57,415 bases of DNA, from positions 1-57,415 of the forward strand of contig JAGOME010000019.1 of assembly GCA_017993715.1 (NCBI GenBank), written 5' to 3'. The notes beneath the pieces were generated by a model. The model was not told the DNA's origin. It made no database searches and worked only from the letters and a program-made list of their open reading frames with translations. Shown piece by piece: positions 8,671-16,846 of the stretch (its first letter is position 1; every line of letters starts with the position of its first letter). The position numbers and the translations under genes are program-made. Source of the DNA: Phycicoccus sp. GTDB taxonomy: Bacteria; Actinomycetota; Actinomycetes; Actinomycetales; Dermatophilaceae.

Positions 8671-10208
8671 CCCCCTCCCCTGATACCACCGCACGGCCTG
8701 GTCATCTCTACGGGGTCGGCGTGGGTCCCGGCGACCCCGGGCTGATCACGCTGCGCACCGCAGGACTGATCAGCACGGCCGACGTCGTGGCCTACCACCG
8801 AGCCGCACATCGACCCTCGACGGCCCGCTCGATCGCCGCCGCGCATCTGCGTGAGGGCGTCATCGAGGAGCCACTGGTCTACCCCGTCACGACAGGGACC
8901 ACCGATCACCCCGGCGGCTACTACGGGGCGCTCGCGGACTTCTACGACGAGTGCGCGAGCCGGTTCCGGGCGCACTTGGCTGCGGGACGCAGCGTGGTCT
9001 GTCTGGCCGAGGGCGATCCGCTCTTTTACGGCTCCTTCATGTATGTCCTTGATGCCCTGCGGGACGAGTTCCCCACCGAGGTGGTGCCCGGGGTGACCGC
9101 CATGGCCGCCGGTTCGGCCGCGACCGGGATGGGCCTGGCCCGTCACGAAGACACCGTCACCGTCCTGCCCGGCACGCTGCCCGTGGCCGACCTGGCGCGC
9201 CGGCTCGCCGACACCGATGCGGCCGTCATCATGAAGCTGGGTCGGACCTTCGCCAACGTCAGGGAGGCCCTGCGTCAGGCCGGGCTCCTGGATCGCGCCG
9301 TCTACATCGAACACGCCAGCCGACCCGCGCAGCAGGTCATACCCGTCGCCGACGTGGACGCCACCCGCGTTCCCTACATGGCCATCGTCGTCGTTCCGGG
9401 ACTCGACAAGCGGGCGGATGCCGCGGGGCGTGCCGCCACAGGGCCGACCACCGTCTCCGGTGAGCGGTCGGCATTCGGGACCGTCCATGTCGTGGGGCTG
9501 GGACCGGGACCGGACCGCTGGCTCAGCCCGGAGGCGAATGCCGTTCTCGCACAGGTCAGTCACGTCATCGGCTACGCCCCCTACGTCGCTCGGGTGCCGC
9601 AACGCGAGGGCCTGACCCGGCTCGCGAGCGGCAACACCGTGGAGGTCGACCGAGGGCGCCAAGCCCTCGACCTGGCGCTGGCGGGTCACGACGTCGCCGT
9701 GGTCTCGGGCGGGGACGCAGGGGTCTTCGGGATGGCCTCCGCGGTCTTCGAGGCCGCCGAAAGCGAACCGACCTACGCGGCAGTCCCCATTCACGTGGTC
9801 CCAGGAATCACGGCGGCCCACGCCGCGGCCGCCCTCGCCGGGGCCATGCTGGGCGCCGACCATGCGCTGATCTCCCTGTCCGACCGACTCAAGCCGTGGC
9901 ACGTGGTGCAGGCCCGGCTCCGAGCGTGCGCTCGCGGCGACCTCGCGATGGCGTTCTACAACCCGCGATCGGCCACCCGGCCCGAGCAGCTCGCGCAAGC
10001 CCTGGCGGTCCTGCGCGAGGAACTCCCTGGCGAGCGGATCGTCGCGGTCGCCCGCAACGTCGGCCGAGACGGGGAAGCCCTCACCGTGACCACCCTGGCC
10101 GACCTCGATCCCACCTCGGTGGACATGTCCTGCCTGGTCCTCATCGGCGCCGCATCCACTCAGGTCACAGCCAGCGGCCGGGTTTGGACCCCCCGCTTCG
10201 TGGAGTAG
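8667..10208 (+). CDS. cobIJ: CobI-CobJ fusion methyltransferase
   Basis: A 513-residue fusion of two SAM-dependent tetrapyrrole methylases. Residues about 10-245 are CobI, which methylates precorrin-2 at C20 (GVGVGPGDPGLITLRT, AEGDPLFYGSFMYV). Residues about 265-513 are CobJ, which methylates precorrin-3B at C17 during ring contraction (VHVVGLGPGPDRWLSPEA, VVSGGDAGVFGMASAV, MAFYNPRSATRPEQL). The two activities flank the CobG step, and cobG lies two genes upstream. CobI-CobJ fusions are known in actinobacteria. The ATG at 8667 overlaps the cobH stop. Confidence 0.95.
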   Translation: MTPSPDTTARPGHLYGVGVGPGDPGLITLRTAGLISTADVVAYHRAAHRPSTARSIAAAHLREGVIEEPLVYPVTTGTTDHPGGYYGALADFYDECASRFRAHLAAGRSVVCLAEGDPLFYGSFMYVLDALRDEFPTEVVPGVTAMAAGSAATGMGLARHEDTVTVLPGTLPVADLARRLADTDAAVIMKLGRTFANVREALRQAGLLDRAVYIEHASRPAQQVIPVADVDATRVPYMAIVVVPGLDKRADAAGRAATGPTTVSGERSAFGTVHVVGLGPGPDRWLSPEANAVLAQVSHVIGYAPYVARVPQREGLTRLASGNTVEVDRGRQALDLALAGHDVAVVSGGDAGVFGMASAVFEAAESEPTYAAVPIHVVPGITAAHAAAALAGAMLGADHALISLSDRLKPWHVVQARLRACARGDLAMAFYNPRSATRPEQLAQALAVLREELPGERIVAVARNVGRDGEALTVTTLADLDPTSVDMSCLVLIGAASTQVTASGRVWTPRFVE

Positions 10209-10317
10209 CCCGGCCCCTGTCGTGAACCGCCAGGCTCGATCAGGCGGGCCTGCGGCATAATAGGCGAGGTTTTGGTCGGCCGGGTGGGGGATCGGTCGCG
10301 GGGTTTCAAGAACGGAC

Positions 10318-11742
10318 ATGAGGATGAACAAGCGCGCGAGGGTGCTCGTCAGTGCCGCCGTGGCGGTGGTGCTGCTCGCCGGTGGTGGGGCTACGGCGTA
10401 CGCGAGCCACTACCAGGATCTTGCCCTTCCCGGCAGCAGCGTTGCGGGGATCTCGGCGGCCGGCCTGACTCGGGCCGAGCTCGCGTCGGCCATCGCCGAG
10501 CGCGCCCAGGACGTGCGCGTCACCGTGACGACTCCGACGGGTGTGCAGACGTCGACCCTGGCCGAGCTCGGCCTGACCGTAGACACCACAGCCACCGTGG
10601 ACCGCGTGTTCGATGCCAACACGCAATGGTCTTCGTACGCCACAGCCCTGGTCTCCAGCCGCACCGTCGAGCCGGTCGTCGTCAGCGACATCGACGTCCA
10701 GGACGCCTACGCCACGGACCTGGCCGCGACCTTCGGGACGCCGGCCACCAATGGCGCCGTGACGCTGGCCGACGACCAGGCCTCCTTCGTGGGCTCGGTG
10801 GCCGCGACCGGCACGTCGGTGGACCAGGCGAGCCTGCAGGACGTCGCCGCCAAGGCCGCCCGCACCCTGACCTCCGCGTCGACCACGGCTCGCTTTGTCG
10901 AGCTCGCTCCCACTGTGTCCACGCAGGCCGCCCAGGCCATCGCCGACCAGGCCAATACGCTCGTTGCCCTGCCGGTCACCATCACCGCGGGCGACACGAC
11001 GTTCACAGCGAGTGCCGCGGACAAGGCGTCCTGGATCACCATCCCGGTCACCGACGACGCCCCGGGCACCCCGAGCTACGAGGCTGCGAAGGTCAGCGAC
11101 TGGGTCAACGCCCAGGCCGCAACCCTGACCGTCGAGCCGACCACCGGGGTCCGCAACGTCAGCTCGACCGGGACTGTCCTGTCCGTGGTCAAGAACGCTA
11201 CCGACGGCCGTTCGGTCTCGAATGCCGCCGAGCTCGCCACCAGCGCTGCCCAGGCCCTCGCCTCCGGCACGCAGTTCGCCGGCAGTTTTGCGACCACGAC
11301 GGTCGCCGCGACCTGGACCGAGCGCCGGATTGCTGCGGGAGCCGAGAATCTCGCATACCCCGCCGCCGAAGGCGAGAAGTGGGTCGACGTCAATCTCTCC
11401 AACTACACGATGACCGCCTACGAGGGCGGCAAGGCCGTCATCGGCCCAGTCGCCATGGTCGATGGCGCGGCGGAGACCCCCACCGTCGTCGGGACCTTCA
11501 AGATCTACAGCAAGCAGGCGAGCATGACGATGCGGGGTCCCAACGCCGACGGGACCACATATGAGACCCCCAACGTGCCGTGGGTCGCGTTCTTCCATGG
11601 CGGCTATGCCCTGCACGGGGCGTACTGGCGCAGCACGTTCGGCTACTCGGGCTCGCATGGCTGCATCAACCTGCCCGTGGCGACTGCCCAGCAGGTCTTC
11701 GAGTGGGCCCCGATCGGGACGACGGTCGTCACCCACCACTGA
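10318..11742 (+). CDS. Secreted L,D-transpeptidase with PG-binding repeats
   Basis: A 474-residue exported protein. Residues 1-30 form a signal peptide (basic start, then VLVSAAVAVVLLAGGGATAYA). The middle region has two PG_binding_4-like segments (SVAGISAAGLTRAELASAI; LPVTITAGDTTFTASAADKA). The C-terminal YkuD domain has the catalytic motif GSHGCINLPV with nucleophile Cys449 and the upstream ALHGAYW histidine. Such enzymes form 3-3 cross-links in the cell wall or attach proteins to it. The gene interrupts the B12 block and has no evident link to it. There is no riboswitch, and 109 bases separate it from cobI-cobJ. The C-terminus ends 33 residues after the Gly-Cys motif region, as in compact family members. 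Confidence 0.92.
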   Translation: MRMNKRARVLVSAAVAVVLLAGGGATAYASHYQDLALPGSSVAGISAAGLTRAELASAIAERAQDVRVTVTTPTGVQTSTLAELGLTVDTTATVDRVFDANTQWSSYATALVSSRTVEPVVVSDIDVQDAYATDLAATFGTPATNGAVTLADDQASFVGSVAATGTSVDQASLQDVAAKAARTLTSASTTARFVELAPTVSTQAAQAIADQANTLVALPVTITAGDTTFTASAADKASWITIPVTDDAPGTPSYEAAKVSDWVNAQAATLTVEPTTGVRNVSSTGTVLSVVKNATDGRSVSNAAELATSAAQALASGTQFAGSFATTTVAATWTERRIAAGAENLAYPAAEGEKWVDVNLSNYTMTAYEGGKAVIGPVAMVDGAAETPTVVGTFKIYSKQASMTMRGPNADGTTYETPNVPWVAFFHGGYALHGAYWRSTFGYSGSHGCINLPVATAQQVFEWAPIGTTVVTHH

Positions 11743-11872
11743 CAGGGTCGGCGCGTCCGAAAAGGGTGGCGGAATCGGGCAGCTGGACCCAGGTCCACGT
11801 GTCCCCGACCCGGACCTTGCCCAAGGTGGCGGTGAGCCTGATGTCGATCGGCCCAACCTTGCCATGGCCCAT
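11729..11872 (-). CDS. Small ORF, possible truncated DUF1905-like protein
   Basis: A 47-codon ORF with a good ribosome site (AGAGGA, 6 bases before the ATG). The segment VRVGDTWTWVQLPDSATLFG resembles the opening of DUF1905-type proteins, which normally run to about 90-100 residues. The rest is missing because the frame stops inside the convergent end of the L,D-transpeptidase gene, overlapping it by 14 bases. It may be a decaying fragment or a genuine small protein. Family resemblance is from memory and not verified. Confidence 0.4.
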   Translation of the reverse strand: MGHGKVGPIDIRLTATLGKVRVGDTWTWVQLPDSATLFGRADPVSGG

Positions 11873-11909
11873 GGTTCGTCCTCTCGATCGACCGTTCTGA
11901 GGTCCCGGG

Positions 11910-12758
11910 TCAGCCCAGGAGCGCGGCGACGTCCAGGACGGTGCGAGGCGGGTTGACCACGTCGATCTCTTGCCCGAGTTCCCTTAGTAGCCGCACGGGC
12001 CAGGGCACCACGAGGTGGGCCCGCTGGAGCAGGGCCTCGTCCGTGAGGATCTTGACCAGGACGTCCTGGTGAACGACGCGGTCCACGACGATGGCGACCT
12101 CGTCGGCCCAGGACCACGCGAGGTCGACATCGTGGGTGGACATCACGACGGTCGTGCCCCGATCCTCGAGCCGGCTCAGGGCCGCAAGCATGGTCTGCCC
12201 ACCGCGCGGGTCCAGGCCGGCGGTCGGCTCGTCGAGCAACAGCACGTCCGGGTACATGGCCAGAGCGCCGGCGATGGCGACGCGCTTGCGCTGACCGTAC
12301 GAGAGCTGGTGGACGGCCCGGTCCGCGAGCGCAGCGATCCCCATGAGATCCAAGGCCTCCTCGACTCGCACACGCACCTGCGCGTCTGAGAGCCCGAGGT
12401 TGACCGGGCCGAAGGAGATGTCCTGACGCACGTCGGCACTGAAGAGCTGATCATCGGGGTCCTGCAGGACCAGTTGGACGCGCTGCCGGTGGGCGGCCAG
12501 CCCCGCTGCCTTGTACCGCAAGGGTTCGCCGCTGACGAGGATGTCGCCATGACTGGGCCGATGGGCACCGGAGAGACAGCGCAGGAGGGTGGTCTTGCCC
12601 GATCCGTTGGCGCCGAGGACCGCAAGTCGCCGCCCAGGCGTGACCGAAATCGAGACGCAGTCCAGGACATCCGGCTGGCCCGGGTAAGCCGCGTGGACCC
12701 CTCGAGCGGCGAGCGCTGCGTGAGGAGTCGGCTCCTGTGAGCCCAGGCGGTGGGTCAT
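11910..12758 (-). CDS. cbiO: Cobalt ECF transporter ATPase CbiO
   Basis: A 282-residue ABC ATPase. It has the Walker A motif GANGSGKTT, Q-loop VLQDPDDQLF, signature LSYGQRKRVAIAG, Walker B VLLLDEPTAGLD and an H-loop in VMSTHDVDLAW. The DPDDQLF Q-loop is typical of ECF-type metal and vitamin importers. It powers cobalt uptake with CbiM, CbiN and CbiQ, which lie immediately upstream. I chose the ATG at 12758 because it overlaps the cbiQ stop (ATGA) and sits about 20 residues before the ABC domain. Confidence 0.95.
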   Translation of the reverse strand: MTHRLGSQEPTPHAALAARGVHAAYPGQPDVLDCVSISVTPGRRLAVLGANGSGKTTLLRCLSGAHRPSHGDILVSGEPLRYKAAGLAAHRQRVQLVLQDPDDQLFSADVRQDISFGPVNLGLSDAQVRVRVEEALDLMGIAALADRAVHQLSYGQRKRVAIAGALAMYPDVLLLDEPTAGLDPRGGQTMLAALSRLEDRGTTVVMSTHDVDLAWSWADEVAIVVDRVVHQDVLVKILTDEALLQRAHLVVPWPVRLLRELGQEIDVVNPPRTVLDVAALLG

Positions 12759-13522
12759 GACGGCGTCACCGCCGACCAGGCGGCCAGCGCGATCACGACG
12801 GCTCCTGAGGCCAGGACGAAAGGGATCGAGACGGGCGTGGCGACGGCCAGGGTGCGCAGCGACGTTGTGTAGCCGCGACCTGCCAGGCCGTCCTCCAGCC
12901 GGCGGGCCCGGGTCCACGCCTGCACGAGGACGGCCGCAGCGAGCATGCCGAGCGAGCGACGGGCCGCGCGCCCGGAGGCGTAGCCGAGGCGCGCGGCCTG
13001 GGCTTCCCGGATCCCAGCGAGAGTGTCGAGCAACGTGAAGAGCATCCGATAGATCAGCCCCGCCACATCGATGACAACCTCGGGCAGCCGCAGCCGCCGC
13101 ATCCCCGTGAGCAGGTCACTCATGGGTGTCGTCGTCGCCAGCAACGTGAGCGCGGACGTGGCGGCCAGGGCACGCACGAGCACGAGGAGTGCCTGATGCA
13201 GGCCCTCGTCCGTGATCCCGATCGGCCCCCAGGACCAGCGCGCGTGGGGCACGGTCGATCCCCAGGTCACGGCGATGCTGGCCGCGCCAAGGATCACGAA
13301 TGACGCCGGGGCCGCTACGGCCCGCAGGTAGGTCCGCGCAGGCACTCGGGCCCCGGCCAGGGCCGCCCCGACCGCCAGGACGAGCACCGCTAGGGCCACC
13401 GGCGCCGAGCGTGCGGTGACCGCGACGGCGAGGAGCCCGAGGGCGAGCACGGCCTTCTCCGCTGTCGAGCGGGTCCGCCACGCGTTGCTCCAGGCTGCCT
13501 CGTCGATGGCGAGCCGGGCCAT
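12755..13522 (-). CDS. cbiQ: Cobalt ECF transporter transmembrane protein CbiQ
   Basis: A 255-residue T-component with about five or six hydrophobic helices (AVLALGLLAVAVTA, APASFVILGAASIAV, ALLVLVRALAATSALTLLA). It also has a cytoplasmic coupling helix region with the family's Ala-Arg-Gly pattern (EAQAARLGYAS). It couples the CbiO ATPases to the cobalt-binding CbiMN. The ATG at 13522 shares one base with the cbiN stop, and the upstream in-frame extension is not family-like. Confidence 0.94.
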   Translation of the reverse strand: MARLAIDEAAWSNAWRTRSTAEKAVLALGLLAVAVTARSAPVALAVLVLAVGAALAGARVPARTYLRAVAAPASFVILGAASIAVTWGSTVPHARWSWGPIGITDEGLHQALLVLVRALAATSALTLLATTTPMSDLLTGMRRLRLPEVVIDVAGLIYRMLFTLLDTLAGIREAQAARLGYASGRAARRSLGMLAAAVLVQAWTRARRLEDGLAGRGYTTSLRTLAVATPVSIPFVLASGAVVIALAAWSAVTPS

Positions 13523-13815
13523 CAGGAGCCCTGCTGCCGATGTCGGCGTCGCTCGCGCATCGTTCCCAGGACAAAGCCCACAACCCCCGCACCGATCGCG
13601 GCCTGGAGCGCGAACAGTCCGGACTGCACCTCGGTGGACTGAGGAATCCAGGACACCGCGAACCACGGCTGGTAACCCGGTGCCGACTCTTGCACCGCTT
13701 GGGTCGCAACCCCGTCCGTGCCGGCGAACGCTCCATTGCCGGCGACGAGGAACGCCGCCAGGAGAATGCCCAGTGCCAGCAGGACCAGCAGGACGCTGCC
13801 CTTGCGGCTAGGCAT
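13522..13815 (-). CDS. cbiN: Cobalt transport accessory protein CbiN
   Basis: A 97-residue membrane protein with two transmembrane helices ([17 protein letters not shown] near the N-terminus and [18 protein letters not shown] near the C-terminus). An extracytoplasmic loop between them contains YQPWFAVSW and [14 protein letters not shown], diagnostic of CbiN. It helps load Co2+ onto CbiM. The start overlaps the end of cbiM by 8 bases. Confidence 0.94.
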   Translation of the reverse strand: MPSRKGSVLLVLLALGILLAAFLVAGNGAFAGTDGVATQAVQESAPGYQPWFAVSWIPQSTEVQSGLFALQAAIGAGVVGFVLGTMRERRRHRQQGS

Positions 13816-14506
13816 GCGAGGACTCCGGCTCGGGGACGTCCGTGCGCGTGCGATCCCGCCACAGCCCCAGGTCGGATAGTTCCGGACCTGCCCAGGCGAT
13901 CAGGGCCCGGAGCAGCAGGACCCCGACGATGCCCTCGACGATCGCCAGCGGCACCTGGGTGACCGCGAAGATCCCGAGGAAGCGGACCCAGGCGCCCAGG
14001 AATCCCGAGGTGACGTCGGGGAAGGCGAGCGCGAGTTGGGTCGCCGTAGTCACATAGGTGGCGAGATCGGCGAGGGCCACTCCGGCGAACACGGCCACGC
14101 CGAGGGGCGCCGACCGCAGCACCCGGAACACGCCGTAGCCGACCCACGGTCCGACGATCGCCATGGAGAAAACGTTGGCGCCGAGCGTCGTGAGCCCCCC
14201 GTGCGCGAGCAGGAGCGCCTGGAAGACCAGCACGACCGTCCCGAGCACCGCCATGACCGGGGGACGGAAGACGATGGCCCCGATCCCGACCCCCGTGGGA
14301 TGCGACGAGGAGCCGGTCACCGACGGGAGTTTGAGGGCGGAGAGCACGAAGGTGAACGCGCCTGCGGCGCCGAGCAGCAGCCGAGCCTGGGGGTGCTCAG
14401 CGACGACCCGGCGCATCTCGCGAGCCCCATGGACGACAAAGGGCGCCGCCACCACCGTCCAGGCGGCGGCGTGAAGCGGGGGCAGGAACCCCTCGGCGAT
14501 GTGCAT
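13808..14506 (-). CDS. cbiM: Cobalt-specific ECF component CbiM
   Basis: A 232-residue polytopic protein that begins [10 protein letters not shown]. In this family the N-terminus with His2 forms part of the metal site, so the start is firmly fixed. Hydrophobic helices follow throughout, with the conserved [15 protein letters not shown] and [20 protein letters not shown] segments. It is the substrate-specific subunit of the cobalt importer. It is first in cbiM-N-Q-O and is preceded by a cobalamin riboswitch. Confidence 0.96.
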   Translation of the reverse strand: MHIAEGFLPPLHAAAWTVVAAPFVVHGAREMRRVVAEHPQARLLLGAAGAFTFVLSALKLPSVTGSSSHPTGVGIGAIVFRPPVMAVLGTVVLVFQALLLAHGGLTTLGANVFSMAIVGPWVGYGVFRVLRSAPLGVAVFAGVALADLATYVTTATQLALAFPDVTSGFLGAWVRFLGIFAVTQVPLAIVEGIVGVLLLRALIAWAGPELSDLGLWRDRTRTDVPEPESSHA

Positions 14507-14514
14507 CGGCGGAA

Positions 14515-14645
14515 CGCCTTTCCCCGGGATGACGCGTCCCGGTCGGCCCCTCGACCGAGTTCCTGACTCGCGGATGACCCGCTCACAGTGGCGCGACCGT
14601 CCCGGACTCTCACCGGGTTCCTCGATGACAGCGAGGGGTGAGGCG
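14515..14645 (-). promoter_or_regulatory. Cobalamin riboswitch upstream of cbiM
   Basis: The minus strand reads GAGGAACCCGGTGAGAGTCC, then GGGACGGTCGCGCCACTGTGA, then GAGTCAGGAACTC, the ordered conserved core of the AdoCbl aptamer. A GC stem (GGGACGCG with CCCGGGG nearby) lies just before the cbiM start. It probably represses cobalt import when B12 is plentiful. Ends are approximate. Confidence 0.92.
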
Positions 14646-14656
14646 AGGCTACCCGA

Positions 14657-15406
14657 TCACGCGTCGGTCGGGGGTCGCTGGCGGCTGGAGTACAGGTGGG
14701 ACTCCACGAAGCCCTCGGCATCCAGCGCCCAGCCGACGATGATGACCGCCGCCTGGCGCAGACCGGCGGCCTCGACCTGGTCGGCGATGTCCGCGAGGGT
14801 GCCCCGCAGCACCAGCTCGCCGGGCTGGGTGACCTGGGAGCCGACGACCACCGGGCAGTCTGCGCCGTAGTGGGTCGCCAACTCATCGGCGAGGCGTCGA
14901 GTGTGGCGGATGGCCAGGTGCAGCACGAGGGTTGCCCCCGTGGCGGCGAATGCCGCGAGCTGCTCCCCCGGCGGCATCTTCGTCGAGTCCCGCTGTGCCC
15001 GGGTCAGCACGACGGACTGGGTGACCTCGGGGACGGTGAGCTCACGGCCGACCAGGGCGGCCGTGGCGGCATACGCGGGGACGCCGGGGGTGACGTCCCA
15101 GGGGACGCCCGCCTGGTCGAGTCGCCGCGCCTGCTCGGCGACGGCGGAGTACACCGAGGGGTCCCCTGAGCAGAGCCGGGCGACGTCCTTGCCCTCGGCA
15201 TGCGCCCGCACCAGGGTCGCGGTGATCTCATCGAGGTTGAGGTGCTGGGTGTCGACGAGCTCGGCGTCGGGCGGGCAATGCGCCAAGACCGCGTCGACGT
15301 AGGTCCCGGCGTACAGGCAGACCGGGCTCCCCTGGAGGAGGCGGACGGCGCGCACGGTGAGCAGGTCGGCGGCGCCGGGGCCGGCGCCGATGAAGTGGAC
15401 GGTCAC
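14657..15406 (-). CDS. cobM: Precorrin-4 C11-methyltransferase CobM
   Basis: A 249-residue SAM-dependent tetrapyrrole methylase. The glycine-rich SAM loop FIGAGPGAADLLTVRA is at the N-terminus, followed by ARLCSGDPSVYSAVAEQ and TPGVPAYAATAALVGRELT. CobM adds the C11 methyl to precorrin-4. The GTG at 15406 (VTVHFIGAGP) overlaps the cobL stop (GTGA) and gives the normal short lead into the SAM loop, so I prefer it to a start 11 codons upstream. The riboswitch for cbiM lies just downstream, so cobL-cobM are probably a separate transcript. Confidence 0.94.
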   Translation of the reverse strand: MTVHFIGAGPGAADLLTVRAVRLLQGSPVCLYAGTYVDAVLAHCPPDAELVDTQHLNLDEITATLVRAHAEGKDVARLCSGDPSVYSAVAEQARRLDQAGVPWDVTPGVPAYAATAALVGRELTVPEVTQSVVLTRAQRDSTKMPPGEQLAAFAATGATLVLHLAIRHTRRLADELATHYGADCPVVVGSQVTQPGELVLRGTLADIADQVEAAGLRQAAVIIVGWALDAEGFVESHLYSSRQRPPTDA

Positions 15407-16647
15407 GTCTCCTCCGAGGGTGATCGGGTGGCGCTCCACTGGACGACCGGGCGGGCCGGGGTCCAGGACAGGTGCGCGCCAAGGGGCAGGGCCCGTTCGA
15501 CGGTGAGGCGGGTGAGGTCGCCGCCGAGCCGGAGGCAGGCCTGCACGAGGACGGCTTCGGTGCCGAGCGTCACGGCGTGGGCGACCAGGCGGCCACCGGG
15601 AGGCAGGCGATCCCAGGCTGCCGTCAGGAGCTCGGGGGTCAGACCGCCGCCGATGAAGATCGCATCGGGGTCCGGCAGGTCGGCGCCCTGGACGACGGCC
15701 AGCACGTCACCCTCGACGACGCGCACGCTGCGGGGCACCCCGAGCCGCGCGGCATTCTCGCGGATTCGTTGGGCCCGGACCGGGTCCCGTTCGACGGCGA
15801 CGACCTGAGCGTTGTCGGCCTGGCGGGCCCATTCGATGCCAACCGAGCCGGATCCCGCGCCGAGGTCCCAGAGGATGCCCCTGCTCCACGGCCGCAGATG
15901 GGCCAGCGCGCTGGCCCGCACGTCCCGTTTGGTCAGCTGACCGTCGGTCTCGAATGCCGCCTCCGGCAGACCCGGGGCCGTGCCGAGGGCCGCTCGGGCC
16001 AGCGCCCCGGCGCGATCGACCTCGACGGCGACCAGGACCAGGTTGTCGGTGGCCTGGTTCCCCCAGACGTCCGCCCGAGCGACCCGCGAGCCCTCAGCCG
16101 GGCCCCCCAGATGCCACAGCGCCGTCATGGTCGAGCCGCCGCAGCCCTCCTCGACGAGGATCTCGGCGATCTGGGCGGGGTCCTGCCCGTCGGAGCAGAG
16201 CAGCACCAGCCGCGCCCCAGGGTCGAGGTGACGACGCAGCAGGTCCAGATGGCGCCCGACGAGGGTAACCACGACCGTCTCCTCGGCCGACCAGCCCATC
16301 CGAGCCCGCGCGAGGGTGTCGGAGGACACGGCGGGGTGGATGCGCACAGCATTCCGGCCGAGCAGGGCGATCAGGCTCGTGCCGACACCCGAGCGCAACG
16401 GGTCGCCACTGGCCACAGCGACGACCGACCCCGGCAGGGCCGTCGCGGCATCGACCGAGGCGACGAGGTCGGGCAGGGCCCGCTTAAGCGGGGTGGGCCA
16501 GGCCCGGCGCTCCTGGCCGGCGACCGGCGGCACGAGCTCGAGGTGCCGAGTGCCCCCGAGGAGCACCTTCGCTTGGAGGATGAGCGAGCGCGAAGCTGCG
16601 GGGAGGTCGGCGAAATCGCCATCTCCCAGCCCGACGACCTCGATCAC
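15403..16647 (-). CDS. cobL: Precorrin-6Y C5,15-methyltransferase (decarboxylating) CobL
   Basis: A 414-residue fusion of CbiE-like and CbiT-like domains, as usual for CobL. Residues about 1-200 are a tetrapyrrole methylase (MIEVVGLGDGDFADLP, VVAVASGDPLRSGVG). Residues about 215-400 are a Rossmann methyltransferase (LWDLGAGSGSVGIEWA, DAIFIGGGLTPELL). Together they methylate C5 and C15 and decarboxylate the C12 acetate side chain. The gene is first in a minus-strand cobL-cobM pair and diverges from the riboswitch-controlled chelatase operon. The short intergenic gap must hold promoters for both directions. Confidence 0.95.
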   Translation of the reverse strand: MIEVVGLGDGDFADLPAASRSLILQAKVLLGGTRHLELVPPVAGQERRAWPTPLKRALPDLVASVDAATALPGSVVAVASGDPLRSGVGTSLIALLGRNAVRIHPAVSSDTLARARMGWSAEETVVVTLVGRHLDLLRRHLDPGARLVLLCSDGQDPAQIAEILVEEGCGGSTMTALWHLGGPAEGSRVARADVWGNQATDNLVLVAVEVDRAGALARAALGTAPGLPEAAFETDGQLTKRDVRASALAHLRPWSRGILWDLGAGSGSVGIEWARQADNAQVVAVERDPVRAQRIRENAARLGVPRSVRVVEGDVLAVVQGADLPDPDAIFIGGGLTPELLTAAWDRLPPGGRLVAHAVTLGTEAVLVQACLRLGGDLTRLTVERALPLGAHLSWTPARPVVQWSATRSPSEET

Positions 16648-16669
16648 GGCGCCACCCTATGTGACATGA

Positions 16670-16835
16670 TGACCGGCGACGCAGGGCGAGGAATCCGGTG
16701 TGAATCCGGAGCGGTCCCGCCACTGTGAGCCCCGGTCAGCCGGCGGCGAGCCAGGACGTCGTCCCGCGTCAGGCCTCCCGGAGCCCCGGGTCGGCGCTGA
16801 AGACGACCGGCGAGCGTGGTCACTCGCCAGGAGGA
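16670..16835 (+). promoter_or_regulatory. Cobalamin riboswitch upstream of the chelatase-cobO operon
   Basis: The plus strand reads GAGGAATCCGGTGTGAATCC, GGAGCGGTCCCGCCACTGTGA and then GAGCCAGGACGTCG, the classical B12-element order. It ends a few bases before the ribosome site AGGAGG at 16829. The distal part overlaps the initiation region, which fits translational control. It should regulate the long plus-strand operon to cbiB. Confidence 0.93.
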
Positions 16836-16846
16836 CACCGCGAGCC

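Noticed and set aside
8058-10331. A 757-codon minus-strand frame opposite cobH and cobI-cobJ
   Set aside because: A shadow of well-conserved genes on the plus strand; composition is not protein-like.
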